A stretch of DNA of 64,000 bases, taken from contig JAOARW010000121.1 of the NCBI GenBank assembly GCA_025210475.1, positions 98,929 to 162,928 on the forward strand, read 5' to 3'. The stretch's first letter is position 1. Each line of letters starts with the position of its first letter. Below the pieces are notes generated by a model that searched no databases, was not told the origin of the DNA, and saw only the letters and a program-made list of their open reading frames with translations. Of the stretch, positions 1-7,945 are shown in pieces. The DNA is from Carboxylicivirga sp. (GTDB lineage: Bacteria > Bacteroidota > Bacteroidia > Bacteroidales > Marinilabiliaceae). Position numbers and translations under genes: made by a program.

Positions 1-2
1 AC

Positions 3-1859
3 TACCTGACCAATGGTTTTTGGGCCATGTCGCCTGAGGAAGAATTAATTAATCCGGGCTTGACTGTGACTTTCCTAAAGCGAATGGAAGATGTGACAGA
101 GAAAGTTTTTGAAGGAACTACAAGTGATATGACCAATGAAGAGCGACAAAAAATAATTGGTAGGAATATTGCAAAGATCAAAAGCGAAGCAGTTAAGGAT
201 ACACATTATAAGGCGGTTCTGAAGCCATTTTTCCACGGGAATCAGTATTTCTTATTTGTCAATGAGGTGTTTAAGGATGTACGTTTGGTTGGTGCACCAC
301 CATCGGCCATTGGTAAGTTCGGTGGCGATACGGATAACTGGATGTGGCCTCGACATACGGGTGATTTTTCAATGTTTCGTATTTATGCTGATAAGGATAA
401 TAAGCCGGCTGAATACTCAAAAGACAATGTTCCTTACAAGCCTGCCAAGCATTTCCCGGTTTCATTAAAAGGGGTTAATGAAGGTGATTTTACAATGGTG
501 TTTGGTTATCCGGGAAGTACCTACCAATATGTGCCTTCCTACCATCTGCAAATGTTAACGGAAACCATTAATCCAAAATTGATTGATGTGCGTACCGAAA
601 AGTTGGCGATAATGAATCGTTTTCAAGAAGCAGATCCTGCTGTACGAATTAAATATGCGGCCAAAAATGCACGTATTTCAAACAGTTGGAAACGATGGAT
701 TGGAGAAAATCGCGGATTGGAAATTCTGGATGCCATCAATAAAAAGCAACAGTTTGAAGCCGAGTTTAATAAGTGGGCTAAATCAAACGCTGTTGAATAT
801 TCAGATCTGTTAGTTAAATACGAGAAGGTTTATAAGGATTATACCAACTACAACCTTACTTATGGGTATTATCGCGAAATGATTCGTTCCAATGGAATGG
901 AGATAGCTTATCTGGCGAGTCAGATGGAAGCCTTAAAAGCCTTGTACAGTGCCGATGAGGTAAACGAAGAAGCTGCCGGCAAAGTGAAAGAGAAGTTAAA
1001 AGAACGCGTTGAATTGTTCTTTAAAGATTATTATAAGCCAATTGATAAAGAACTTTCGGCTAAATTATTAGCAATGTATGCCGAAAATATTGATAAAGCT
1101 TTTCAGCCTGATGTTTATGACCTGATCAATGGAAAGTTCAAAGGTGATATTCAGAAGTTTGTTGATTATTTATTTAGTAAATCGATATTTGATGATAAGG
1201 AAGCTACATTGGCTTTTGTTAATGATTTCTCTGTCAAATCCATTAAAAAATTAGAGAAAGATCCGGCCTATGTGCTTAATAATAGTTTCAAAACGGTTTA
1301 TGAAGATGAGGTTTATCCTAAACTGAAGAAGTATTCATCTGAACTGGCTGAATTGAATAAAGCGTATATGGCTGCACAAATGAAATTTGAATCGGACAAA
1401 GTATTTTACCCCGATGCGAATTTTACCTTACGAGTTTCTTATGGTCAGGTGAAAGGATATACGGCGCGCGATGCGGTTTACTACAAGCATTTTACCACAT
1501 TGGAAGGTATTATGGAGAAAGATAATCCTGATATTTACGATTATCGTGTACCGGCTAAGTTGAAGGAGCTATATAAGAACAAGGATTATGGACGCTATGA
1601 AGTTGACGGAACAGTTCCTGTTTGTTTTGTAGCAACTAACCATACAACCGGTGGTAATTCAGGAAGTCCGGTATTAAACGCCGAAGGACATCTAATCGGC
1701 ATCAATTTTGACCGTGCATGGGAAGGTGTGATGAGTGATTTGATGTTCAATCCTGAGCAATGCCGTAATATTTCGCTGGATATGCGTTACGTATTGTTTA
1801 TTGTGGATAAAATGGCAGGTGCCGGTTATTTATTAGATGAAATGACAATTATTGAATAA
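3..1859 (+). CDS. dpp11: S46 dipeptidyl peptidase, DPP11-type (5' partial)
   Basis: Serine exopeptidase of family S46, which removes dipeptides from peptide N-termini in the periplasm or at the cell surface. The frame is open from base 3 to the window edge, ahead of the first ATG at 27, so the signal peptide and catalytic His lie outside the window. The WPRHTGD block holds the presumed catalytic Asp (codon 363-365), and GNSGSP holds the nucleophile Ser (codon 1659-1661). Exactly 18 codons after that Ser is an Arg (1713-1715, in FDRAWE). In the family this position is Arg in DPP11 (Asp/Glu preference) and Gly in DPP7, so an acidic P1 preference is inferred. A strong hairpin terminator follows, so this is the end of its transcript. 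The family call is firm; the DPP11 subtype rests on that one residue. Confidence 0.93.
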   Translation, partial: YLTNGFWAMSPEEELINPGLTVTFLKRMEDVTEKVFEGTTSDMTNEERQKIIGRNIAKIKSEAVKDTHYKAVLKPFFHGNQYFLFVNEVFKDVRLVGAPPSAIGKFGGDTDNWMWPRHTGDFSMFRIYADKDNKPAEYSKDNVPYKPAKHFPVSLKGVNEGDFTMVFGYPGSTYQYVPSYHLQMLTETINPKLIDVRTEKLAIMNRFQEADPAVRIKYAAKNARISNSWKRWIGENRGLEILDAINKKQQFEAEFNKWAKSNAVEYSDLLVKYEKVYKDYTNYNLTYGYYREMIRSNGMEIAYLASQMEALKALYSADEVNEEAAGKVKEKLKERVELFFKDYYKPIDKELSAKLLAMYAENIDKAFQPDVYDLINGKFKGDIQKFVDYLFSKSIFDDKEATLAFVNDFSVKSIKKLEKDPAYVLNNSFKTVYEDEVYPKLKKYSSELAELNKAYMAAQMKFESDKVFYPDANFTLRVSYGQVKGYTARDAVYYKHFTTLEGIMEKDNPDIYDYRVPAKLKELYKNKDYGRYEVDGTVPVCFVATNHTTGGNSGSPVLNAEGHLIGINFDRAWEGVMSDLMFNPEQCRNISLDMRYVLFIVDKMAGAGYLLDEMTIIE

Positions 1860-1879
1860 GACAGTATAAAAAGTAAAAC

Positions 1880-1918
1880 AAAAGGGTGACCGTAAAAAGT
1901 CGCCCTTTTGTGTTTTTT
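1880..1918 (+). terminator. Rho-independent terminator after dpp11
   Basis: AAAGGGTGAC (1881-1890) pairs with GTCGCCCTTT (1899-1908) with one G-T wobble, followed by a T-rich run. It lies 20 bases after the stop codon. Confidence 0.85.
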
Positions 1919-2027
1919 ATAAATCCAGAAACAAACTTTATCAAAGAGGTGAATATTAGGTCTGTACTTTTTGTATGAAACTTATTAAATTGTATCACAC
2001 ATTTTTAAAGATTAAATATCGGGACGT

Positions 2028-2534
2028 ATGTTAAGAGATACCATTTTAAGGAAATTAAATGAACAAATACAATTAGAACACTACACAGCGAACCTTTACC
2101 TTGCCATGTCATCGTGGTGTAACGATCAAAGATTAAATGGATCAGCCAAATTTCTTTATGATTTAAGCAGGCGCAAGATGTCGCGCATGTACAAGTTGTA
2201 TAACTATGTAAATGAAACTGGTAGCATGGCGATTATGGGTGCGATTGATGCCCCGCCTATTGATTACAAGAATTTGAAAGATGTGATTGAGAGAACCTTT
2301 GATCACGAAAAGCACCTGAGTTTAAAAATCAACGAATTAACTGAGTTGTCGATGAGTGAGAATGATTTTCCTTGCTTTAATTTTTTGCAGTTTTTTATGG
2401 AAGAAAGGCACGAAAAAGAAGCACTTTTAATGAGTATGTTGGATCGTATTGATATCATTGGTATGGAAGGTCGTGGTGTTTACATGATAGATAAGGAATT
2501 AGGAAGTTTGGTGAGTAGCGAAAACAAAGCATAA
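2028..2534 (+). CDS. Ferritin-like protein with substituted ferroxidase ligands
   Basis: 168-residue ferritin subunit that aligns without gaps to E. coli FtnA as I recall its sequence: shared NEQ..LE.Y start, H93-E94, NFLQ and a KELS-like end. Glu17, Glu94, Glu126 and Glu129 are kept. Other metal-site positions have become basic: Arg49 and Lys50 (normally Glu-Glu), Arg53 (normally His), Arg127 (Gln) and Lys130 (Glu). The di-iron ferroxidase centre therefore looks abolished, perhaps replaced by salt bridges as in animal light-chain ferritin. The fold and probably a 24-mer cage are expected to remain. It may be a structural or mineral-nucleating subunit that co-assembles with a catalytic ferritin encoded elsewhere; that is inference. 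It stands alone, converging with the dipeptidase gene downstream. Confidence 0.9.
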   Translation: MLRDTILRKLNEQIQLEHYTANLYLAMSSWCNDQRLNGSAKFLYDLSRRKMSRMYKLYNYVNETGSMAIMGAIDAPPIDYKNLKDVIERTFDHEKHLSLKINELTELSMSENDFPCFNFLQFFMEERHEKEALLMSMLDRIDIIGMEGRGVYMIDKELGSLVSSENKA

Positions 2535-2536
2535 AA

Positions 2537-2568
2537 AATCCCCGCTAGATTAAAAACTAACGAGGATT
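2537..2568. terminator. Hairpin between convergent genes
   Basis: Interrupted stem in which AATCC (2537-2541) pairs with GGATT (2564-2568), with inner CG and TAG/CTA pairs. It starts directly after the ferritin stop codon and lies just before the 3' end of the convergent dipeptidase gene, so it may serve both strands. Confidence 0.5.
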
Positions 2569-2588
2569 AATATCAATAACGAGTTTGT

Positions 2589-4202
2589 TTAGAATCCTAG
2601 ACCGAATCGGGCCCAGTATTTTTCTTCTAATTCTTTCCAACGCAACATGGTTGCACCGGTAAAATCTTTGGTGTATTTGTTAAGTAAATCCTGAGCTTCT
2701 TTTTTCTTTCCGGCTTTAAGTAGTTTTTCAAGTCTAATTTCCAGTTCCTTTGTTTCAGTCTGGCCTTTTTCTTCCAGGTAAGCCACTTCATCTAACAATC
2801 CTTTTTTAGTACTTTGCCATTCAAGGGTAGCCAGCTTATTAGCTTTACGATATTGCCAGATAGCAGCATCTTCACGATAACGTTTCTGTCCGCAAAAGTT
2901 AAAACTTTCTGGTAGCTCTGTTGCACCCGAATAGATTGGAATACGTGGTGATTGCCCAGGATTATCGAAGCTAAACCAAGCTATACCTCCAATGGCATCG
3001 GGCAGCCAGTCGCGTAGTTGAATAATTTCAGAATACGAACACCACGATACTGCCACTGTTCTTTGAAACTCGATCGTTTCATCTTTTAATGCATTGTATA
3101 AATTGCGCTCGTTGCGACCCAGCCAGGGATTCGCAATTTTTGATTTAAGTGTATCAACACCAATTTCCTCTTTTTTATCGTTATATTTTTTCTTCGTTAC
3201 TAGCAGATTTTGGGTCATGTCGTATTCTGTGCCTTCATATGTTTCGCGGTATAAGGCCATAATATCCTGAACCGAAACTTTTTTGTCAGGCTTAACCGAG
3301 AAAGGAATTTCATCAGCTTCAAAATCAATATTAAGAGATGGAGCTAAAGCGTTTAAAATAAAATATTCACGAATTTTAAAAGGTTTTTCAACGTCGCCAT
3401 AAGCTTTCCAAAATTTAAATGGCTTTTTGCCATCCCAACGGCCCAATTTTTTTGCAGCCGAAAATACATTTTTAGAAGCCATAAAATGATCTTTATCCTT
3501 CAGGTTAAGAATGCCTATGCGTGATATATTGGCCGAAACACCAACATGACCATCCGGAATGCGCTGAGCGGCCCAGATGCCGCCTATCTGATCAGGCCCC
3601 TCACCAACAATCTCCATTTGCCAAACTTCATATTTATCGGCAATGGTGATGCATTCGCCCCAGTCGCCATAACCATATTCCTCAATTAGTTCGCCAATAA
3701 GTTTTATAGCATCACGAGCTGTAGAGCAACGCTCCAAGGCAATTCGTTCCAACTCTTCGATTAAAAACATCCCTTTTTCGTTAACTAATTCTTTAGGACC
3801 AACAAAAGTTGTTTCTCCAATAGCGAGTTGTTTTTCATTCAGACATGGATAGGCGGTATTTAAAAAGTTATAGGTTTGCTTAGCCTGAGGAATTGTGCCA
3901 ACCTGTTGTACTTTACGCATATCCCAAGGTGTTTCAGTTTTAAGCTTACCTTTAAAAATAGGCGTGGTTGTATCATTCTTAAAAGTTTGACCTTTTTCTA
4001 CAGTTAACCAGGTGCGGTAACGTCCATCACATGTATGAGAAGTAATTACTGATCCATCAACAGTAGCTCCTTTGCTTACCATTATACTTGTGCAACTTTC
4101 TCCAAAATAAGGATCATTAACCTGATCAAATATACTTTGTGCGTGCATGCTCATCATTGATGAGATGAGGAGCATTATTAGAAAAGACAATTGTTTCTTC
4201 AT
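2589..4202 (-). CDS. C69 family dipeptidase, secreted
   Basis: 537-residue Ntn-hydrolase of peptidase family C69 (U34, PepD-like), cleaving a broad range of dipeptides. Residues 1-22 form a signal peptide ending in HAQ. The SCTSIMVS segment puts Cys37 in the position of the nucleophile that becomes the mature N-terminus after propeptide removal, and the following DGSVITSHTCDG block is typical of the family. The C-terminal third is charged and helical (ELEEKYWAR). With the DPP11 gene 2 kb upstream it fits a periplasmic peptide-degradation role, although the two genes are not co-transcribed. It is divergent from the lipoprotein at 4341. Confidence 0.9.
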   Translation of the reverse strand: MKKQLSFLIMLLISSMMSMHAQSIFDQVNDPYFGESCTSIMVSKGATVDGSVITSHTCDGRYRTWLTVEKGQTFKNDTTTPIFKGKLKTETPWDMRKVQQVGTIPQAKQTYNFLNTAYPCLNEKQLAIGETTFVGPKELVNEKGMFLIEELERIALERCSTARDAIKLIGELIEEYGYGDWGECITIADKYEVWQMEIVGEGPDQIGGIWAAQRIPDGHVGVSANISRIGILNLKDKDHFMASKNVFSAAKKLGRWDGKKPFKFWKAYGDVEKPFKIREYFILNALAPSLNIDFEADEIPFSVKPDKKVSVQDIMALYRETYEGTEYDMTQNLLVTKKKYNDKKEEIGVDTLKSKIANPWLGRNERNLYNALKDETIEFQRTVAVSWCSYSEIIQLRDWLPDAIGGIAWFSFDNPGQSPRIPIYSGATELPESFNFCGQKRYREDAAIWQYRKANKLATLEWQSTKKGLLDEVAYLEEKGQTETKELEIRLEKLLKAGKKKEAQDLLNKYTKDFTGATMLRWKELEEKYWARFGLGF

Positions 4203-4340
4203 GAGATTTTGAGCTTTTTAAACATGTTCTATTGAGGCTAAAAATAATAAAAGGTACATTTATGCTTGCTAACAAAGGTCATGTTAGTCATATTTATCAT
4301 CAGATATCCAGATTTTTAAGCTTTTGAACCTAAAAACCCA

Positions 4341-5477
4341 ATGAAGACAAATTCTATTTTATCCGTAATTCTTATTTCAATTTTACTATCAGGCTGTTCA
4401 CTTCTTAAATTACAGCCACAATTTGCCGGTGAAGCGCTGCCTAAACAAGATTTGAATAAACGTATGGCAGTGCGGTCATTCTATAAAAATTTTAGTGGTG
4501 AAGTGATGCAAGCGGCTGATTCGATATTTTCCATGTCCAATGATTTAGCGGTAAAATCAGAAGCGATTAAATGGAAAGGTGCGGCCACCTCAGCTTGTGT
4601 GCGAACGGCCTTTCAGACAGATGCGGAAGTGGCATTGGTTGAAACCTGGTTGCTGACACGCCAGATGGATGAATACTTAAATTCTCGTGGAGAAGGATTT
4701 TTTGGCGAATTTCAACAGATTGCTACTGCTTGTTCGGGGAAGTTGTATGAGGATATTCAGAAAATAGCTCGAAGAAATAATCATCAAAAGGATTTCGAAT
4801 TGTTGTCGGAATTCGTACTAAACTACCCGGTAAAGAATGATTTTCAGGATTGGCAATTTACGAAAATGGATGTTCGGCAGCAGTTGCTTGAGCATTTACA
4901 AATTCCCGATTCTGCATATACGACAACTGTGGGAACGGGAGCTGAAGTAATGAATGATTTTACTGACCGTATAAGTGTTTATAACGATCAAATAAAATCG
5001 CAATTATCCTGGGAGAAAGATTTGGTATTATTAACCTTTCAAGACGATAGCATTGCTCAGCCTTATTTGGCAAGAATCGATTCACTTTCACAAATGTTAA
5101 ACCGATTAGCCATCGTAGCTCAGGAATCGCCCGAAATGATGGGAGTCATTGCTGTTCGTATGCGGGAAGAATTATCTCCCATTGTATCAGATCTTAATTC
5201 GGGTATGCGTTCCAGTATCGAAGAATTATCCAACGAACGTGCACAATTACAGGAATACCTGAATACTCAACGTGTACTCCTGCGTGACGACATGACACAA
5301 TCGGGAAAAGAGTTGATTCAGGAAACAACCGATAACCTTATTCGTTTTGTTCGTCAGATATCATGGTTAATTATTATAGTTGTCATTGTGCTGGTGGCTA
5401 TTATCTTTGGTCTGCCGTTCATGCTGGGGTATTTATTGGCAAAAGCGCGGTTTAAAAATAAGAATGATAATCAGTAA
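4341..5477 (+). CDS. Lipoprotein with C-terminal membrane anchor, unknown function
   Basis: I do not recognise the family. The N-terminus is a lipoprotein signal with lipobox LLSGC (Cys19). The middle is largely helical and charged, with likely coiled coil around residues 220-330 (runs of Glu, Gln, Leu and Ser such as ELSNERAQLQEYLN). A strongly hydrophobic segment at about 338-362 precedes a short basic tail (KARFKNKN). A lipidated N-terminus plus a C-terminal transmembrane helix would tether both ends, possibly spanning the periplasm. It ends 24 bases before the lactonase-family lipoprotein, so the two are probably co-transcribed. Confidence 0.7.
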   Translation: MKTNSILSVILISILLSGCSLLKLQPQFAGEALPKQDLNKRMAVRSFYKNFSGEVMQAADSIFSMSNDLAVKSEAIKWKGAATSACVRTAFQTDAEVALVETWLLTRQMDEYLNSRGEGFFGEFQQIATACSGKLYEDIQKIARRNNHQKDFELLSEFVLNYPVKNDFQDWQFTKMDVRQQLLEHLQIPDSAYTTTVGTGAEVMNDFTDRISVYNDQIKSQLSWEKDLVLLTFQDDSIAQPYLARIDSLSQMLNRLAIVAQESPEMMGVIAVRMREELSPIVSDLNSGMRSSIEELSNERAQLQEYLNTQRVLLRDDMTQSGKELIQETTDNLIRFVRQISWLIIIVVIVLVAIIFGLPFMLGYLLAKARFKNKNDNQ

Positions 5478-5501
5478 AATAAGTAAATAGTAACTTTTAA
5501 G

Positions 5502-6596
5502 ATGATGATAAATAAACTCTTGCATTTATTATTGATTGTAGCATTACTTTCATCATGCGTATCAAAAGAAGAAAATAAGTCTTATCCATTTTATTTGGGA
5601 ACCTATACAGATGGTGAAAGCAAGGGAATCTATCAAGGAGTATTAAAAAATGATGGCACCTTTGATACTTTGCAATTAGCGGCAGAAGCGAATAATCCAT
5701 CCTTTTTGTGCTTTGCAAATCAAGGAAAAAGCTTATTGGCTGTTGGCGAAGTGAATGTTGAGGGAACCGGCACTGTTGATTCGTATCAAATTACTGGCAA
5801 TGGATTAAAGCATGCATCCACATCGATAAGTGGAGGAGCACACCCGTGCCACATTATTTCTAATGATAAGGGTGATGTTTTAATGGCTAACTATACCGGA
5901 GGTAATCTGGGATATGTTCAGATTGATAATGACGGAAATTTAAGTGACTTGTTGGATGTAGCTCAGCATAATAACAGTAGCAACCCAGAACAGCAAAATA
6001 AAGCACATGCTCATTCAGCATGGATGTTGGGCGAAGATAAATTGGTAGCTGTTGATTTAGGGATCAATCAATTAATCTTCTATACGGTAAAGAATAATGA
6101 ATTACATAGGACTGATAGTTTGTTGATGGAACAAGGTGCCGGACCGCGTCACCTCACTTTTCATCCAACAAAAGAAATAATGTACGTGGTGAACGAACTT
6201 AATAGCACTGTGTCGGTGGTGACCAAGGATAATAAGGGATGGAAATTATTAAATTCAATTACAACATTGCCAATGAACTATTCTGATAAAAGCTATTGTG
6301 CCGACATACACATTTCAAATGATGGTCGTTTTTTGTATGCTTCAAACCGGGGACACAATTCTATTGCGATTTTCAAGCTTGATGATACCGGGCAAGCTTT
6401 AAAATTGATTGGTCATCAGGATGTAAAAGGGGAGTGGCCCCGTAATTTTTCATTAACTCCCGATGGTGAATATTTAGTGGTTGCTAACCAGCATTCGAAT
6501 AATTTGGTGGCTTTTAAGCGTAGTGATCAAACAGGGCAATTATCATTCTCGAGTGAAATTAAGGCGGGAAGTCCAGTCTGTATGTTGTTTAAATGA
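5502..6596 (+). CDS. Lactonase family (beta-propeller) lipoprotein, 6-phosphogluconolactonase-like
   Basis: 364 residues with a lipoprotein signal (LLSSC, Cys19) followed by the seven-bladed propeller of the YbhE/Pgl-type lactonase family: start FYLGTYTDGESKGIY, then GAHPCHI, GAGPRHLTFHP, and SNRGHNSIAIF with DGEYLVVANQ near the end. Cytosolic members hydrolyse 6-phosphogluconolactone, but the lipobox places this one outside the inner membrane. Its substrate is therefore open, and I give no symbol despite a gnd gene 18 kb away. Two Met codons begin the frame (5502 and 5505). A hairpin follows the stop codon. Confidence 0.85.
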   Translation: MMINKLLHLLLIVALLSSCVSKEENKSYPFYLGTYTDGESKGIYQGVLKNDGTFDTLQLAAEANNPSFLCFANQGKSLLAVGEVNVEGTGTVDSYQITGNGLKHASTSISGGAHPCHIISNDKGDVLMANYTGGNLGYVQIDNDGNLSDLLDVAQHNNSSNPEQQNKAHAHSAWMLGEDKLVAVDLGINQLIFYTVKNNELHRTDSLLMEQGAGPRHLTFHPTKEIMYVVNELNSTVSVVTKDNKGWKLLNSITTLPMNYSDKSYCADIHISNDGRFLYASNRGHNSIAIFKLDDTGQALKLIGHQDVKGEWPRNFSLTPDGEYLVVANQHSNNLVAFKRSDQTGQLSFSSEIKAGSPVCMLFK

Positions 6597-6623
6597 GAAG
6601 CTAGAATCTGGCTGCTAGCTTCT
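6596..6623 (+). terminator. Hairpin after the lactonase-family gene
   Basis: AGAAGCTAG (6596-6604) and CTAGCTTCT (6615-6623) form a perfect 9-bp stem with a 10-base loop at the stop codon. The downstream T-run is weak, so it may instead be a repeat-derived hairpin. Confidence 0.5.
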
Positions 6624-6636
6624 GGTTTCTAATTAT

Positions 6637-6644
6637 TATCTTTG
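6637..6644 (+). promoter_or_regulatory. Bacteroidota -7 promoter element of the radical SAM gene
   Basis: TATCTTTG matches TAnnTTTG exactly and lies 21 bases before the ATG at 6665, predicting a leader of about 15 bases. No clear TTTG -33 box is visible. Confidence 0.5.
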
Positions 6645-6664
6645 CGCCTCGAAATTTTGACAAT

Positions 6665-7603
6665 ATGCAATATCCCTGGGGACACGATAAAAGATACAAC
6701 GACTACAGTTCATACATTAAACGAACATTTGGAGAGCGGGTGCAAAAGGTATCCATCAATGCGGGCTTTACATGTCCCAATCGCGATGGTTCCAAGGGCA
6801 CTGGAGGGTGTGCATTTTGCAATAACAGCACTTTTAATCCATCCTACTGTGGTCCTGAATTAAGCATCTTGGAGCAAATTGAGAAAGGAACTTCATTTTT
6901 TCGTCCCAAATATCAAACTCAGCAATATTTGGCCTATTTTCAGGCTTATAGTAATACCTATGGGGAAACCAGTTTTTTAATCGACCAATATCAGCAGGCC
7001 TTGAGTCATCCAAAGGTGACTGGCATTGTGTTAGGTACGCGTCCTGACTGTATATCTGATGATTTATTAAAGGTTTTGGCCGAGTGGCGAAAAGACTATT
7101 ATATTGCAATTGAGTTAGGAGCTGAATCTACTTCAGATGATACCTTGGAATTAATCAACCGGGGACATTCGTTTGCAGAAACAGTTGACGCAGCCAATCG
7201 TATTTCAAATGCAGGAATTCCTGTTGGTTTGCACATGATTTTGGGCTTGCCTGGCGAAGATCGTCAAGCTTTATTGGCTCATGCCGACGAGGTTTCAAAG
7301 CTTCCCATTAATTTTCTTAAGCTGCATCAGTTGCAAATAGTTAAAGGCAGTGCTTTCGGCAATATTTATGACAATCAGCCAGATTATTTTCAATTGTTTA
7401 CTGCCGAAGAATTTATTGAGTTGGTGGTTGATTTTCTGGAATTAATGAATCCGGCTATTGTTATGGAGCGATTCATCAGTCAGGCACCGCATGATTTATT
7501 GATTGCACCGCGTTGGGGCTTAAAGAATTTTGAGTTTGTAGCCAAAGTTGAGAAACGATTGGCTGAGCGAAATACCTGGCAGGGTAAAAGGTATAAGAAA
7601 TAG
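6665..7603 (+). CDS. yhcC: YhcC-type radical SAM protein (TIGR01212 family)
   Basis: 312-residue radical SAM protein. Cys37, Cys49 and Cys52 (CPNRDG...GGCAFC) are the [4Fe-4S] ligands in the C-x11-C-x2-C spacing typical of the YhcC/TIGR01212 group rather than the usual CxxxCxxC. The start MQYPWGHDKRYNDY and the later blocks GTRPDC, ELGAES and GLPGED are also family hallmarks. The precise reaction of YhcC proteins is not settled to my knowledge. The start is chosen at the ATG 21 bases after a perfect -7 element; a frame opening at 6642 is a shadow. Confidence 0.9.
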   Translation: MQYPWGHDKRYNDYSSYIKRTFGERVQKVSINAGFTCPNRDGSKGTGGCAFCNNSTFNPSYCGPELSILEQIEKGTSFFRPKYQTQQYLAYFQAYSNTYGETSFLIDQYQQALSHPKVTGIVLGTRPDCISDDLLKVLAEWRKDYYIAIELGAESTSDDTLELINRGHSFAETVDAANRISNAGIPVGLHMILGLPGEDRQALLAHADEVSKLPINFLKLHQLQIVKGSAFGNIYDNQPDYFQLFTAEEFIELVVDFLELMNPAIVMERFISQAPHDLLIAPRWGLKNFEFVAKVEKRLAERNTWQGKRYKK

Positions 7604-7612
7604 AGTATTAAA

Positions 7613-7645
7613 AAAGGATTCACTGATAATTTCGATGAATCCTTT
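7613..7645. terminator. Bidirectional terminator
   Basis: AAAGGATTCA (7613-7622) and TGAATCCTTT (7636-7645) form a perfect 10-bp stem. A-runs flank it on the left and T-rich sequence on the right, so it can end both the radical SAM transcript and the convergent transcript of the Cys-rich protein gene. Confidence 0.8.
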
Positions 7646-7657
7646 ATGTTGTTTTAA

Positions 7658-7927
7658 TTATTTTTCGCTTCCTATTTTAATAACCATTCCCATTTTACTC
7701 ATTACATGGTCGTATCCTCCTTTATCATGAGGCAAAGTGCAATCGCTACAATCTTTTATTCCATTTTTGTACTTGAAATTGCCACCACATTGATCTTTTA
7801 ACATGTAAAGCGGACAATAGCAAAATAAACAATTAAATTCTTCGGTGTTTTTGCTTTTGTGACAAGGAAAAAATTCACACTTCTTGTTCTGTGAGAATTT
7901 ATAGTTTTCTGTTTTTAGTTCTTTCAT
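7658..7927 (-). CDS. Cysteine-rich small domain protein
   Basis: 89 residues with eight cysteines (17, 22, 33, 36, 38, 47, 60, 63) and conserved FFPCHK, NCLFCYCPLY, CGGNFKY, KDCSDC and PHD motifs. These match the cysteine-rich small domain family (PF04071-like), thought to bind metal, probably zinc or an Fe-S cluster; the function is unknown. No signal peptide, so probably cytosolic. It is the last gene before a strong bidirectional terminator and follows the nucleotidyltransferase-kinase fusion by 18 bases on the same strand, which suggests co-transcription. Confidence 0.8.
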   Translation of the reverse strand: MKELKTENYKFSQNKKCEFFPCHKSKNTEEFNCLFCYCPLYMLKDQCGGNFKYKNGIKDCSDCTLPHDKGGYDHVMSKMGMVIKIGSEK

Positions 7928-7945
7928 TCTAGTATTCCTTAGGAA

